A stretch of 8,109 nucleotides of DNA from assembly GCA_002386585.1 (NCBI GenBank), contig DGIZ01000268.1, positions 1 to 8,109 on the forward strand. Direction: 5' to 3'. Both the position numbers and the translations under genes were made by a program. Position 1 is the stretch's first letter. Every line of letters begins with the position of its first letter. Of the stretch, positions 1-7,056 are shown one piece after another. This stretch comes from Brevundimonas sp. UBA4609 (GTDB taxonomy: Bacteria > Pseudomonadota > Alphaproteobacteria > Caulobacterales > Caulobacteraceae). The notes below the pieces were generated by a model, which was not told the origin of the DNA, did no database searches, and saw only the letters and a program-made list of their open reading frames with translations.

Positions 1-107
1 GGCGCCGCGCGGCGCGCCTGGGCCTCAGCCGGAACGGCGACGCTCAGACCGGCGGCGGCGATCAGCGCGGCGGCGGCGAAGGACGGAATACGGGTGGTGC
101 GGCGCAT
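1..107 (-). CDS. Secreted protein of unknown function, N-terminal fragment (gene continues beyond the left edge)
   Basis: Only the first 35 codons are in the window, reading from 107 leftwards. They encode a clear Sec signal peptide: a basic start (MRRTTR), a hydrophobic Ala/Leu/Ile core at about residues 9-24, and a PAEAQA cleavage region near residues 27-32. The mature protein should therefore be periplasmic or exported. A purine-rich AGAGGGGG lies 8-16 nt upstream of the ATG and can act as ribosome binding site. The mature part is outside the window, so no function can be given. It lies 141 nt downstream of a probable small gene on the same strand and may be cotranscribed with it, divergently from the LysR regulator. 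The start is well supported by the signal peptide. Confidence 0.7.
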   Translation of the reverse strand, partial: MRRTTRIPSFAAAALIAAAGLSVAVPAEAQARRAA

Positions 108-173
108 CGATCAGGGCCCCCTCTGTGACGATGAAGGCGCCTTTATGGGCGGTCGTATCGCGCCGGGGCAACT

Positions 174-240
174 GTTCCGCCGGCTGAAGGGAACCGGGCG
201 CGACGCCTTGTCGCGCTCTTGGGGTCGCGCCCGGCGGAAC
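174..240 (-). promoter_or_regulatory. Leader with alternative, mutually exclusive hairpins upstream of the secreted-protein gene
   Basis: On the minus-strand transcript, arm 231-240 can pair with 174-183 (10 perfect base pairs, GTTCCGCCGG with CCGGCGGAAC). Inside that stem, 210-216 pairs with 198-204 (7 bp around AAGGC). Alternatively, 224-234 pairs with 194-204 (11 perfect bp, CCGGGCGCGAC with GTCGCGCCCGG). The second fold uses bases needed by the first, so the two exclude each other. There is no U-tract after either fold, so a classic intrinsic terminator is not shown. The arms are direct observation; a regulatory role is inference. Confidence 0.4.
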
Positions 241-248
241 GGCGGCCG

Positions 249-398
249 TCAGCAGGCCGCCCGACGCGGGGGCGCCGGGCAGGGTCGGGCCCTGAGGCGG
301 ACTTCGCCGGTCTCTCGGCGTGAAAGGCGGCGCGCGTCGAGCAGGGCGCCGATCCAGCCCCACGCGGGTTCCTTATGAGTGCGGTAGATGTGGTCCAT
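249..398 (-). CDS. Probable small protein of 49 residues, unknown function
   Basis: I do not recognise this protein. The case for a real gene is its translation start: AAAGGAGG at 407-414 lies 8 nt before the ATG at 398, one of the best Shine-Dalgarno matches in the window. The product begins MDHIYRTHKEPAWGWIGALL, has a short hydrophobic/aromatic patch at about residues 12-20, then an Arg-rich stretch and a Pro/Arg/Cys tail (Cys40, Cys49). There is no signal peptide. It is transcribed divergently from lysR, the usual place for a LysR target, and precedes the secreted-protein gene. It could be a small cytoplasmic protein or a leader peptide whose translation affects the folding of the downstream leader. 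The in-frame ATG at 452 lacks comparable support and would lengthen it by 18 residues into the shared promoter region. The C-terminal half is less protein-like, so the reading frame is uncertain. Confidence 0.45.
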   Translation of the reverse strand: MDHIYRTHKEPAWGWIGALLDARRLSRRETGEVRLRARPCPAPPRRAAC

Positions 399-406
399 GA
401 CTTCGT

Positions 407-414
407 CCTCCTTT
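407..414 (-). promoter_or_regulatory. Strong ribosome binding site of the 49-residue ORF
   Basis: AAAGGAGG on the minus strand, eight bases before the ATG at 398. It is close to the full anti-Shine-Dalgarno complement, stronger than the sites of the neighbouring genes, and it decides the start of the small gene. Confidence 0.6.
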
Positions 415-431
415 CTGAGAAGGCCAGGATG

Positions 432-449
432 GCGCATGGTGCGCATGGT
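432..449. repeat. Tandem 9-bp repeat in the divergent lysR promoter region
   Basis: GCGCATGGT occurs twice head to tail (432-440 and 441-449). The junction also forms a short dyad, GCGCA-TGG-TGCGC (432-444). It sits between lysR and the divergent small gene, so it may be a protein binding site, but no known operator is recognised. Confidence 0.5.
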
Positions 450-474
450 CACAAACGGGACGATGACGCCGATT

Positions 475-491
475 CATAAGGCTGACTTATG
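475..491 (+). promoter_or_regulatory. LysR-type operator (T-N11-A dyad) overlapping the lysR start codon
   Basis: CATAAG-GCTGA-CTTATG is a perfect 6-bp inverted repeat with a 5-nt spacer. It contains the LysR-family signature T-N11-A (T477 to A489). The right arm includes the lysR ATG (489-491) and the left arm includes its weak AAGG ribosome binding site. Bound regulator would cover the start of its own gene, which suggests autorepression, while the site is about 60-80 bp upstream of where the divergent transcript should start. The symmetry is seen directly; binding is inferred from family knowledge. Confidence 0.6.
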
Positions 492-1433
492 TCTGATCCT
501 CTTTCCCGTATTCCGGTCGACGCCCTTCGCGTGTTCGAGGCGGCGGCGCGCCTGCTCAGCTTCACCCGCGCGGCCGAGGCTCTCGGCATGAGCCAGGCGG
601 CGGTCAGCTGGCGCATCCGCGACCTGGAGCAACGGCTCGAGCGGCCCCTGTTCACGCGCGGCACGCGGCAGGTGGCCCTGACGCCCGAGGGGGAGCGACT
701 GGCCACGGCCGCGACCGAGGCGATGACCTTGCTGAGACGGGCGGTGGCCGAGGTGGTTGAGGCGGACCAGGGCGTATTGGCCGTCACGACGCTGCAGACC
801 ATGGCGACCCAATGGCTGGCGACGCGGCTGGGCGCGTTCCAGTTGGCCAATCCCGACCTGGCCGTGCGGGTCGACACCAGTTCCATACTGTCCAATCTGG
901 GCGCGGACGGGCTGGACGTGGCCTTGCGCTTCGGCTCGGGTCGGTGGCCGGGACTGGAAAGCCGCTTTCTGATGCCGGCCGTCTTCGCGCCGGTCTGCAC
1001 TCCGGCCCTGCGCGACCGGCTGGAGCTGAAGTCGCCTGCCGATCTGAAGCGCGCCCATCTGATCGGAGAGCCCCGCGAATGGGCCGCATGGTTCGCCGCC
1101 GCCGGCGTGGCGCCCGCCGACGCCGGAGCGCCGCCCAGGCTGACCGCCGACAATCAGGCGATGGAGGTGGCGGCGGCTCTGGGCGATCAGGGCGTGGCCC
1201 TGGGCTCGCCCATCCTTTACGGCCGCGAACTGGAGCGCGGCCTGCTGGTCCGGCCGTTCCATCAGACCGTTGCCCTGGCCGAGGGTTATTGGCTCTGTTA
1301 CCCGTCGGGCCGACGCCTGGTCCCCAAGATCGCCCGCTTCCGTGACTGGATTCTGGACACTGCCCGCGCCGACCCGGCGGTGGTCGAAGGCGCGCGGCTG
1401 GCGGGACGCGAGGTGGGCGAAGAAGGCGCGTAA
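489..1433 (+). CDS. LysR-family transcriptional regulator, GcvA-like
   Basis: A complete 314-residue LysR-type regulator, the usual family length. An N-terminal winged helix-turn-helix spans about residues 9-66, with the recognition segment SFTRAAEALGMSQAAVS (24-40) and the wing sequence PLFTRGTRQVALTPEGE. The linker helix follows to about residue 90, then the periplasmic-binding-fold effector domain (about 93-300). The segments DVALRFGSGRW, PVCTPAL and GYWLCYP resemble the GcvA/AmpR branch, which controls amino-acid metabolism, beta-lactamase or other divergent targets; the inducer here cannot be told from sequence. The start at 489 is preceded by only a weak AAGG (478-481) and lies inside a symmetrical T-N11-A box, which fits self-repression. 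The divergent small gene is the natural candidate target. Two bases after the stop begins a REP-like element. Family assignment is certain; specificity is not. Confidence 0.93.
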   Translation: MSDPLSRIPVDALRVFEAAARLLSFTRAAEALGMSQAAVSWRIRDLEQRLERPLFTRGTRQVALTPEGERLATAATEAMTLLRRAVAEVVEADQGVLAVTTLQTMATQWLATRLGAFQLANPDLAVRVDTSSILSNLGADGLDVALRFGSGRWPGLESRFLMPAVFAPVCTPALRDRLELKSPADLKRAHLIGEPREWAAWFAAAGVAPADAGAPPRLTADNQAMEVAAALGDQGVALGSPILYGRELERGLLVRPFHQTVALAEGYWLCYPSGRRLVPKIARFRDWILDTARADPAVVEGARLAGREVGEEGA

Positions 1434-1435
1434 GC

Positions 1436-1486
1436 CCTTCTCCCCTTGTGGGAGAAGGTGGCAGGCGAAGCCTGACGGATGAGGGG
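1436..1486 (+). repeat. REP-like palindromic element, copy 1
   Basis: This 51-nt element has a 9-bp stem, CCTTCTCCC (1436-1444) with GGGAGAAGG (1450-1458), then TGG, then a second stem CAGGC-GAA-GCCTG (1462-1474), and ends with CGGATGAGGGG. It starts two bases after the lysR stop codon. A second copy of identical length lies inverted at 1556-1606. The two-hairpin form, intergenic position and paired copies match dispersed extragenic palindromes common in alphaproteobacterial genomes. It may also end or protect the lysR transcript. Confidence 0.75.
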
Positions 1487-1555
1487 TCTTGCGACGCAAC
1501 CTCTGAACTCATCCCATCAGACGCCGCGACCATACGCGAGAAGGCAGCGCTCACG

Positions 1556-1606
1556 CCCCTCATCCGAGCGCCTCCGGCGCCCACCTTCTCCCACAAGGGG
1601 AGAAGG
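1556..1606 (-). repeat. REP-like palindromic element, copy 2 (inverted)
   Basis: Read on the minus strand, this 51-nt copy is identical to copy 1 for the first 26 bases and the last 11. The inner stem differs, GCGCC/GGCGC in place of CAGGC/GCCTG, with both arms changed together so that pairing is kept. The two copies face each other across 69 nt (1487-1555) in which I see no gene or other structure. Together they form a large inverted repeat between lysR and the groEL terminator. Confidence 0.75.
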
Positions 1607-1642
1607 AAACAAGAAAGGGCGGGACCTTTCGATCCCGCCCTT
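1604..1642 (-). terminator. Intrinsic terminator of groESL
   Basis: On the minus strand the arms 1633-1642 and 1615-1624 form a perfect 10-bp stem (AAGGGCGGGA with TCCCGCCCTT) with an 8-base loop. It is followed by a T-rich tail, TTTCTTGTTT (1607-1616, partly within the stem base). It begins 32 nt past the groEL stop codon. On the plus strand there is no T-tract, so it serves groEL rather than lysR. Confidence 0.8.
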
Positions 1643-1674
1643 CCGTCGTCTGAGCTTTGAGTTGCCGGACTTCC

Positions 1675-3336
<1,662 letters not shown>

Positions 3337-3379
3337 CTATAAGATTTTACGTTAGAATTCCGGAAACCCAGGACGCGTC

Positions 3380-3667
3380 TTACGACAGCACGCCCAGGAC
3401 GTCGGATTCCTTCATGATGATCAGGTCTTCACCGTCGATCTTCACTTCGCTGCCCGACCACTTGCCGAACAGGACGCGGTCGCCGGCCTTCAGCTCCAGG
3501 GCGACGAACTTGCCGTCTTCGTCACGGACGCCGGGGCCCACGGCGACGACTTCGCCTTCCTGGGGCTTTTCCTTGGCCGTGTCGGGGATGATGATCCCGC
3601 CCTTGGTCTTGGATTCTTCTTCAACGCGCTTGACCAGCACGCGGTCGCCGAGCGGACGAAACGCCAT
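3380..3667 (-). CDS. groES: 10-kDa co-chaperonin GroES
   Basis: Seven copies cap the GroEL ring in an ATP-dependent way. The 95-residue protein is of normal length and begins [14 protein letters not shown]. The mobile loop at about residues 17-33 contains the hydrophobic GGIIIP that docks onto the GroEL apical domains. Further conserved parts are GEVVAVGPG (38-46), [22 protein letters not shown] and the closing [10 protein letters not shown]. The ATG at 3667 is chosen because the conserved family start begins there and GGGAG lies 8 nt upstream; the reading frame stays open to 3883 but that extension has no homologous character. Transcription is expected from the promoter at 3753-3781, with the CIRCE operator at the start of a leader of about 80 nt, giving heat-shock induction through HrcA and possibly sigma32. 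It is the first gene of the groESL operon. Confidence 0.99.
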   Translation of the reverse strand: MAFRPLGDRVLVKRVEEESKTKGGIIIPDTAKEKPQEGEVVAVGPGVRDEDGKFVALELKAGDRVLFGKWSGSEVKIDGEDLIIMKESDVLGVLS

Positions 3668-3717
3668 CTGAGTAACTCCCGTTAGGATGTTGGTTCCAGC
3701 CCTCGGAGCCCACGACT

Positions 3718-3744
3718 TTGGCAGTCGCCCTCCCCGAGTGCTAA
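3718..3744 (-). promoter_or_regulatory. CIRCE operator (HrcA binding site), imperfect
   Basis: TTGGCAGTC-N9-GAGTGCTAA on the plus strand fits the CIRCE consensus TTAGCACTC-N9-GAGTGCTAA with the correct 9-nt spacer. One arm is perfect (9/9) and the other matches 7/9. It lies just downstream of the predicted groES promoter, at or just after the transcription start, where HrcA represses groESL at normal temperature. Confidence 0.9.
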
Positions 3745-3752
3745 CGACCGGG

Positions 3753-3781
3753 GAGTTAGGCAGGGGGGCGGGGGGCGTCAA
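3753..3781 (-). promoter_or_regulatory. Predicted groESL promoter
   Basis: On the minus strand TTGACG (3781-3776) and TAACTC (3758-3753) are separated by 17 nt. The slightly shifted reading CTTGAC-N16-CCTAACT also resembles alphaproteobacterial heat-shock (sigma32) promoters, so both sigma factors may use it. The start point would fall near 3746, directly against the CIRCE operator. The spacing and the operator position support each other. Confidence 0.6.
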
Positions 3782-3815
3782 GGGCGAGGCGGACCGAAAT
3801 TCGGCGCCTTGATGA

Positions 3816-3862
3816 AGCGAAAATGAACGGGCGCCCCCGGGGTCGTTCAGACAGGCTTCGCT
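3816..3862. repeat. Nested inverted repeats between groES and the divergent secreted-protein gene
   Basis: Outer arms AGCGAA (3816-3821) and TTCGCT (3857-3862) enclose TGAACG (3824-3829) and CGTTCA (3844-3849), with the palindrome CCCCGGGG (3835-3842) at the centre. It lies 45-91 nt upstream of the plus-strand gene, where an operator or promoter would be expected; GCTAAA at 3860-3865 could be a Caulobacter-type -10. No known operator is recognised. Confidence 0.35.
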
Positions 3863-3906
3863 AAAAGGGGGACAACGGATCAACCGGCTTTCGAAAGGAG
3901 CCCGCC

Positions 3907-4374
3907 ATGAAGACCCTGTTCAAGATCGGCGCCGGCGCTATCGCCCCTGCTCTGGTTGTGACGATGCTGGCCACGACTCCGGCCGCGGCCCAGAACTATC
4001 GCGACCGCGATCGCGACAATACCGGCCGTGACGCCGTCCTTGGCGCTGTCGTCGGCGGCGTGGCCGGCGCCCTGATCGGCCAAGGCGACGGACGTTATGT
4101 CGCGGGCGGCGCCTTGGCGGGTGCGGCCCTCGGCGCGGCCTCGTCCTCGAGCAACGACGACTGCAGCTATTACCGCGGCGGTCGCTGCTACCGGAACCAG
4201 GGCCACTGGGAGCGCGAACATGGCATCAACAGCCGCGACGGCTATTACAACGGCCGTTACGAGCGCAACAACGGCCGCTATTACCGCGACGGTCGTTACT
4301 GGCGGAACCACGGCGAGTGGCGCAGCTATCAGAACCGCCGCGACCGCGACTACCGCTATGACCGCCGCTGGTAG
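3907..4374 (+). CDS. Secreted glycine-zipper protein with Tyr/Arg-rich tail, unknown function
   Basis: A 155-residue exported protein. Residues 1-28 are a signal peptide (basic MKTLFK, hydrophobic core, cleavage after PAAA before QNY). After a short Arg/Asp linker comes a glycine-zipper segment at about 42-79 ([17 protein letters not shown] ... [13 protein letters not shown]), able to form two packed helices in or on a membrane, as in outer-membrane 17-kDa/YMGG-type proteins. The tail from about 86 has Cys86 and Cys94 and then Tyr/Arg/Gly-rich repeats of the form NGRYxRN/DGRYWRN up to the last residue (W155). No lipobox is seen. The start has AAAGGAG 6 nt upstream. It is divergent from groESL across a 239-nt region and ends at the terminator 4393-4422. 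An envelope or outer-membrane role is likely from the family type; the precise function is unknown. Confidence 0.88.
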   Translation: MKTLFKIGAGAIAPALVVTMLATTPAAAQNYRDRDRDNTGRDAVLGAVVGGVAGALIGQGDGRYVAGGALAGAALGAASSSSNDDCSYYRGGRCYRNQGHWEREHGINSRDGYYNGRYERNNGRYYRDGRYWRNHGEWRSYQNRRDRDYRYDRRW

Positions 4375-4392
4375 GCGAGCGGCGAGATGAAG

Positions 4393-4422
4393 AAAGGCCC
4401 GGTTTCGCGATCGGGCCTTTTT
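4393..4422. terminator. Bidirectional intrinsic terminator between convergent genes
   Basis: AAAGGCCCG (4393-4401) pairs with CGGGCCTTT (4412-4420) around a 10-nt loop, with a TTTTT run at 4418-4422 for plus-strand transcripts. On the other strand the stem ends in TTTC. It lies 19 nt after the secreted-protein stop and 11 nt before the end of the convergent DUF4260 gene, so it can serve both. Confidence 0.85.
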
Positions 4423-4432
4423 CATGGAGGAT

Positions 4433-4825
4433 TCAGTCGAATTGAGCTTTGCGCGCCTTGCCGATCAAGCCCAGGTGAGTGACCTCGAAGGCTTGCGGAG
4501 ACTTCAGGCCATAGCCGAGCGCACGATCGAAGCCGATATGCGCCAGCCAGATCAGGCTGAGCGCGATCGCCGACGGCGCGGAGATCAGCAGGCCCGCGCC
4601 GGCCAGCAGCAGCGGACCGATCAGGCTGTGCGCCAGATTATAGCTCCAGGCCCCGACGCGCGGCCCGGCCAGATAGCCAGCGAAGGATAGGTCCGGCGCC
4701 AGGAAGAGAATGGCGAACAACCCCCAACCTCCGCCCTCCTGGCCGAAACGCCCATAGGCCAGGACGGCGAGGACGAGCAGAGCCAGACCCTCGAGCCTCT
4801 GCCAGGCGGGGGCGACGACGGTCAC
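4433..4825 (-). CDS. DUF4260 family small membrane protein
   Basis: A 130-residue protein matching the DUF4260 family, whose biochemical function is not known. It has about four hydrophobic segments (roughly 11-26, 33-48, 64-82 and 85-98), consistent with an inner-membrane protein. Conserved family motifs are LAPDLSFAGYLAG (42-54), YNLAH (62-66) and WLAHIGFDRALGYGLK (93-108), followed by FEVTHLG (113-119); the His and Asp residues at intramembrane positions are characteristic. The start chosen is GTG at 4825: it overlaps the pgi stop codon as GTGA, is close to the family's normal N-terminus, and implies translational coupling to pgi. The frame is open upstream to 4966 but only as an out-of-frame read of pgi. 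Family assignment is confident; no link to sugar metabolism is known beyond the shared operon. Confidence 0.9.
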   Translation of the reverse strand: MTVVAPAWQRLEGLALLVLAVLAYGRFGQEGGGWGLFAILFLAPDLSFAGYLAGPRVGAWSYNLAHSLIGPLLLAGAGLLISAPSAIALSLIWLAHIGFDRALGYGLKSPQAFEVTHLGLIGKARKAQFD

Positions 4826-6432
4826 GCCGTCAATCGTCGCAGCAGGTCGGCTGTCGAAGGGTCGAGGCCAGAGGACGGCGCGCCGGCTTCGACGTCCTTG
4901 AGCACGGTCTTGGCCAGGGCCTTGCCGAGCTCCACTCCCCATTGATCGAAACTGTTGATGTCCCACAGGACGCCTTCGACGAAGGTCTTGTGCTCATAAA
5001 GGGCGATCAGGGCGCCGAGGGAACGGGGCGTCAGCGCTTCCATCAGGATGGCTGTCGACGGGCGGTCGCCGGGGAAGGTCTTGTGCGGAGCCAGACGGTC
5101 GGCCTCGGCCTCGGATGCGCCCGAGGCGAGCAGTTCGGCGCGAGCCTGGCCCTCGGTCTTGCCCTGCATCAGGGCCTGGGCCTGGGCCAGGGCGTTGGCC
5201 CAAAGGGGCGTCGAAGACGCGTCCTCGCAGGTGCGGCCGACGATGACGAAGTCGAGGGGAACGACCTGCGGTCCCTGATGCAACTGCTGGAAGAAGGCGT
5301 GCTGGCCGTTGGAGCCGGGTTCGCCGAAAACGACGGGACAGGTCTGGCGACCGACGGGCGAGCCGTCGCGGCGCACCCGCTTGCCGTTCGACTCCATCTC
5401 CAACTGCTGCAGGAAGGCGGGCAGGCGACGCAGGGCGTGGGCGTAGGGCGCGACGCTGCGCGCCGGGCGGTTCAGGCCGTCCACATTGTAGATGTCGGCC
5501 AGCGCCATGAGCACCGGCCCGTTCCTCTCCAGCGGCGCCTCGAGGAAATGCCGGTCCAGTGCGGCGGCGCCGTCGAGGAATTCCTGGAACGCCTCCCAGC
5601 CCAGGCCGATGACGCAGGACAGGCTGACCGCCGACCACAGGGAATAGCGGCCGCCGACCCAGTCCCTGAAGGCGAAGGTGCGGCCGCATCCGAAGGCCGT
5701 CGCCTTGTCCGGCGCGGCGGTCACGCCGATGAAGTGTCTGGCCATCCCCTCGGCGGGCAGGGCGGCGGCCAGCCACGCCTTGGCGGCCTCGGCGTTGGTC
5801 AGGGTTTCCTGGGTGGTGAAGGTCTTGGAGACGACGACGACCAGGGTGGTCTCGGGCTCCAGTCCGATCAGGGCCTCGGCCATGTCGCGCGGATCGATGT
5901 TGGCGACGAAGCGCAGGTCGATGGCCGGATCAAGCGGGCGCAGGGCGTCCCAGATCAGTCGAGGACCCAGATCAGAGCCGCCGATGCCGATATGGAGCAC
6001 CGTCCGGATGGTGCGCCCGGTCGCGCCTGTCTCATTTCCGGACCGCACCGCTTCGGCATAGGTCTTCATTTCGGCGCGAACGGCCTCGACCTCGGCCGAG
6101 ACCGGCTCGCCCAAGGCGTGGAAGTCCGCGCCGTTCGCCGCGCGCAGGGCCGGGTGCAGCACTGCACGGCCCTCGGTCAGATTGACGGCCTCGCCGTTGA
6201 ACAGGGCCGCGCGACGGCCCCCCACGTCGCAGGCGCGCGCCAGGGCCAGGGCCGCGTCCAGGCCGGCGCGGGTCCAGCTCTGCTTCGACAGGTCGATAAG
6301 CAGGTCGGCCGCCTCCAGCGTCAGCCGCGCCAGACGATCCGGGTCGGCGGCGAACTGATCCTGGATGCGGGCGCCGGCGTCCCGGCGGGCGGCGGCTTCG
6401 AGTTCGGCCCAGGCGGCGGCGTGCGGCATCAT
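4822..6432 (-). CDS. pgi: Glucose-6-phosphate isomerase
   Basis: Interconverts glucose 6-phosphate and fructose 6-phosphate in the cytoplasm, feeding the Entner-Doudoroff, gluconeogenic and pentose phosphate routes. The 536-residue protein is close to the normal bacterial length. Phosphate-binding parts are GIGGSDLGP (149-157) and SKTFTTQET (202-210). Both PGI signatures are present: DWVGGRYSLWSAVSL (257-271) and VLWDINSFDQWGVELGK (488-504). By alignment with the rabbit enzyme the catalytic residues are Arg262, Glu347 (in MESNGK), His378 (in GSNGQHAF) and Lys504; all are intact. Two ATGs stand in tandem (6432 and 6429). GGGGAG at 6436-6441 is only 3 nt from the first and 6 nt from the second, so the second may be the true start (535 residues). 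The gene overlaps the downstream DUF4260 gene by four bases. No clear promoter is visible in the 147 nt upstream. Confidence 0.98.
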   Translation of the reverse strand: MMPHAAAWAELEAAARRDAGARIQDQFAADPDRLARLTLEAADLLIDLSKQSWTRAGLDAALALARACDVGGRRAALFNGEAVNLTEGRAVLHPALRAANGADFHALGEPVSAEVEAVRAEMKTYAEAVRSGNETGATGRTIRTVLHIGIGGSDLGPRLIWDALRPLDPAIDLRFVANIDPRDMAEALIGLEPETTLVVVVSKTFTTQETLTNAEAAKAWLAAALPAEGMARHFIGVTAAPDKATAFGCGRTFAFRDWVGGRYSLWSAVSLSCVIGLGWEAFQEFLDGAAALDRHFLEAPLERNGPVLMALADIYNVDGLNRPARSVAPYAHALRRLPAFLQQLEMESNGKRVRRDGSPVGRQTCPVVFGEPGSNGQHAFFQQLHQGPQVVPLDFVIVGRTCEDASSTPLWANALAQAQALMQGKTEGQARAELLASGASEAEADRLAPHKTFPGDRPSTAILMEALTPRSLGALIALYEHKTFVEGVLWDINSFDQWGVELGKALAKTVLKDVEAGAPSSGLDPSTADLLRRLTA

Positions 6433-6579
6433 CGTCTCCCCATGGCGGTTCGGTGCGGTTGGCCCGACGCTTGCAGGCTCTGGTGTACGGCTCAGGCCGA
6501 GAAGAGTTCAATCCAGGATCGGGTCAACAAGGGTTTCCTTCGGAAGCGCCGCGGCCCGCTCCCTTGTGAAAGGCACGCC

Positions 6580-7056
6580 ATGTCCTGCGGAATAGCCCTC
6601 GCTGTCGCCCTGATGCTGGCCGATCCCGCCGTCGCCGAAGCGGCGGCCCTGCCGCCGGTGGCGCCCGCCGCGCCGGTCTCGGTGGCCCAGGAGCCCCTGT
6701 TCGCCGATCTGGTCGCCCGGTCGGGCGCCCTGAAGTCGATCGTCGACGGCTGGATGGCCTCGGGCGAGGCGGACCAGGCCGGCTTCTTCACCGGCGCAGC
6801 CTATGCGGCGTTCAAGACCCAGGCGACGGATCTGGCCCAGCGCGACATGCAGGGGCATCTGATCCTCAAGGAACGAGGCACGGATAACGACCTGAAGTGC
6901 ATCCTGCGCGGCATTTCTGAAGACATCCCGGTCAAGGTCGCGGCGGTGGAGACGGCGCCCGACGCGGCTGCGCGCAAGTTGGCGCTCGACGAGCTGTCCT
7001 ATCTGCTGAACGATAACGTCGAGGTCATCACCTCGCCGCCTCAGCCCGCGGCGTAG
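6580..7056 (+). CDS. Putative secreted protein of unknown function
   Basis: I do not recognise a family. The 158-residue product starts with a hydrophobic segment (residues 4-13), AVAEAAA (17-23) as a likely signal-peptidase site, then a Pro/Ala-rich linker (24-38), suggesting export. The n-region is unusual in having no Lys or Arg. The mature part looks like a small helical domain: FADLVARSGALKSIVDGW, a Gly/Ala/Phe segment, then KCILRGISEDIPVKV with one cysteine (Cys107), and a helix ending LNDNVEV. The ATG at 6580 is chosen because GAAAGG lies 6 nt upstream; the reading frame is open far to the left, but only as the antisense of pgi, and has no alternative start nearby. The last five codons and the stop fall in a strong hairpin (7039-7069). 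It is divergent from pgi. Gene reality is likely; function is unknown. Confidence 0.75.
   Translation: MSCGIALAVALMLADPAVAEAAALPPVAPAAPVSVAQEPLFADLVARSGALKSIVDGWMASGEADQAGFFTGAAYAAFKTQATDLAQRDMQGHLILKERGTDNDLKCILRGISEDIPVKVAAVETAPDAAARKLALDELSYLLNDNVEVITSPPQPAA

Noticed and set aside
25..363. A 112-codon minus-strand frame across the left intergenic region
   Set aside because: It is Pro/Arg-rich, lacks a ribosome binding site, and ends by overlapping the signal-peptide gene in another frame.
474..1596. Minus-strand open frames opposite lysR
   Set aside because: Antisense shadows rich in Arg/Pro/Ala; the plus-strand LysR has clear domains.
1436..1606. CRISPR array or transposon ends
   Set aside because: Only two copies, inverted rather than direct, with 69 nt between them containing no transposase; REP-like elements fit better.
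3668..3883. N-terminal extension of groES by 72 residues
   Set aside because: It would read through the CIRCE operator and promoter, and the family start [10 protein letters not shown] has its own ribosome binding site.
4826..4966. N-terminal extension of the DUF4260 protein
   Set aside because: This part is an out-of-frame reading of the pgi 3' end with no homologous character; the GTGA overlap is the natural start.
4942..7056. A 704-codon open frame on the plus strand
   Set aside because: Its first three quarters are the exact antisense of pgi, which has full catalytic motifs. Long antisense frames are expected at this GC content. Only the end from 6580 has its own ribosome binding site and signal peptide.
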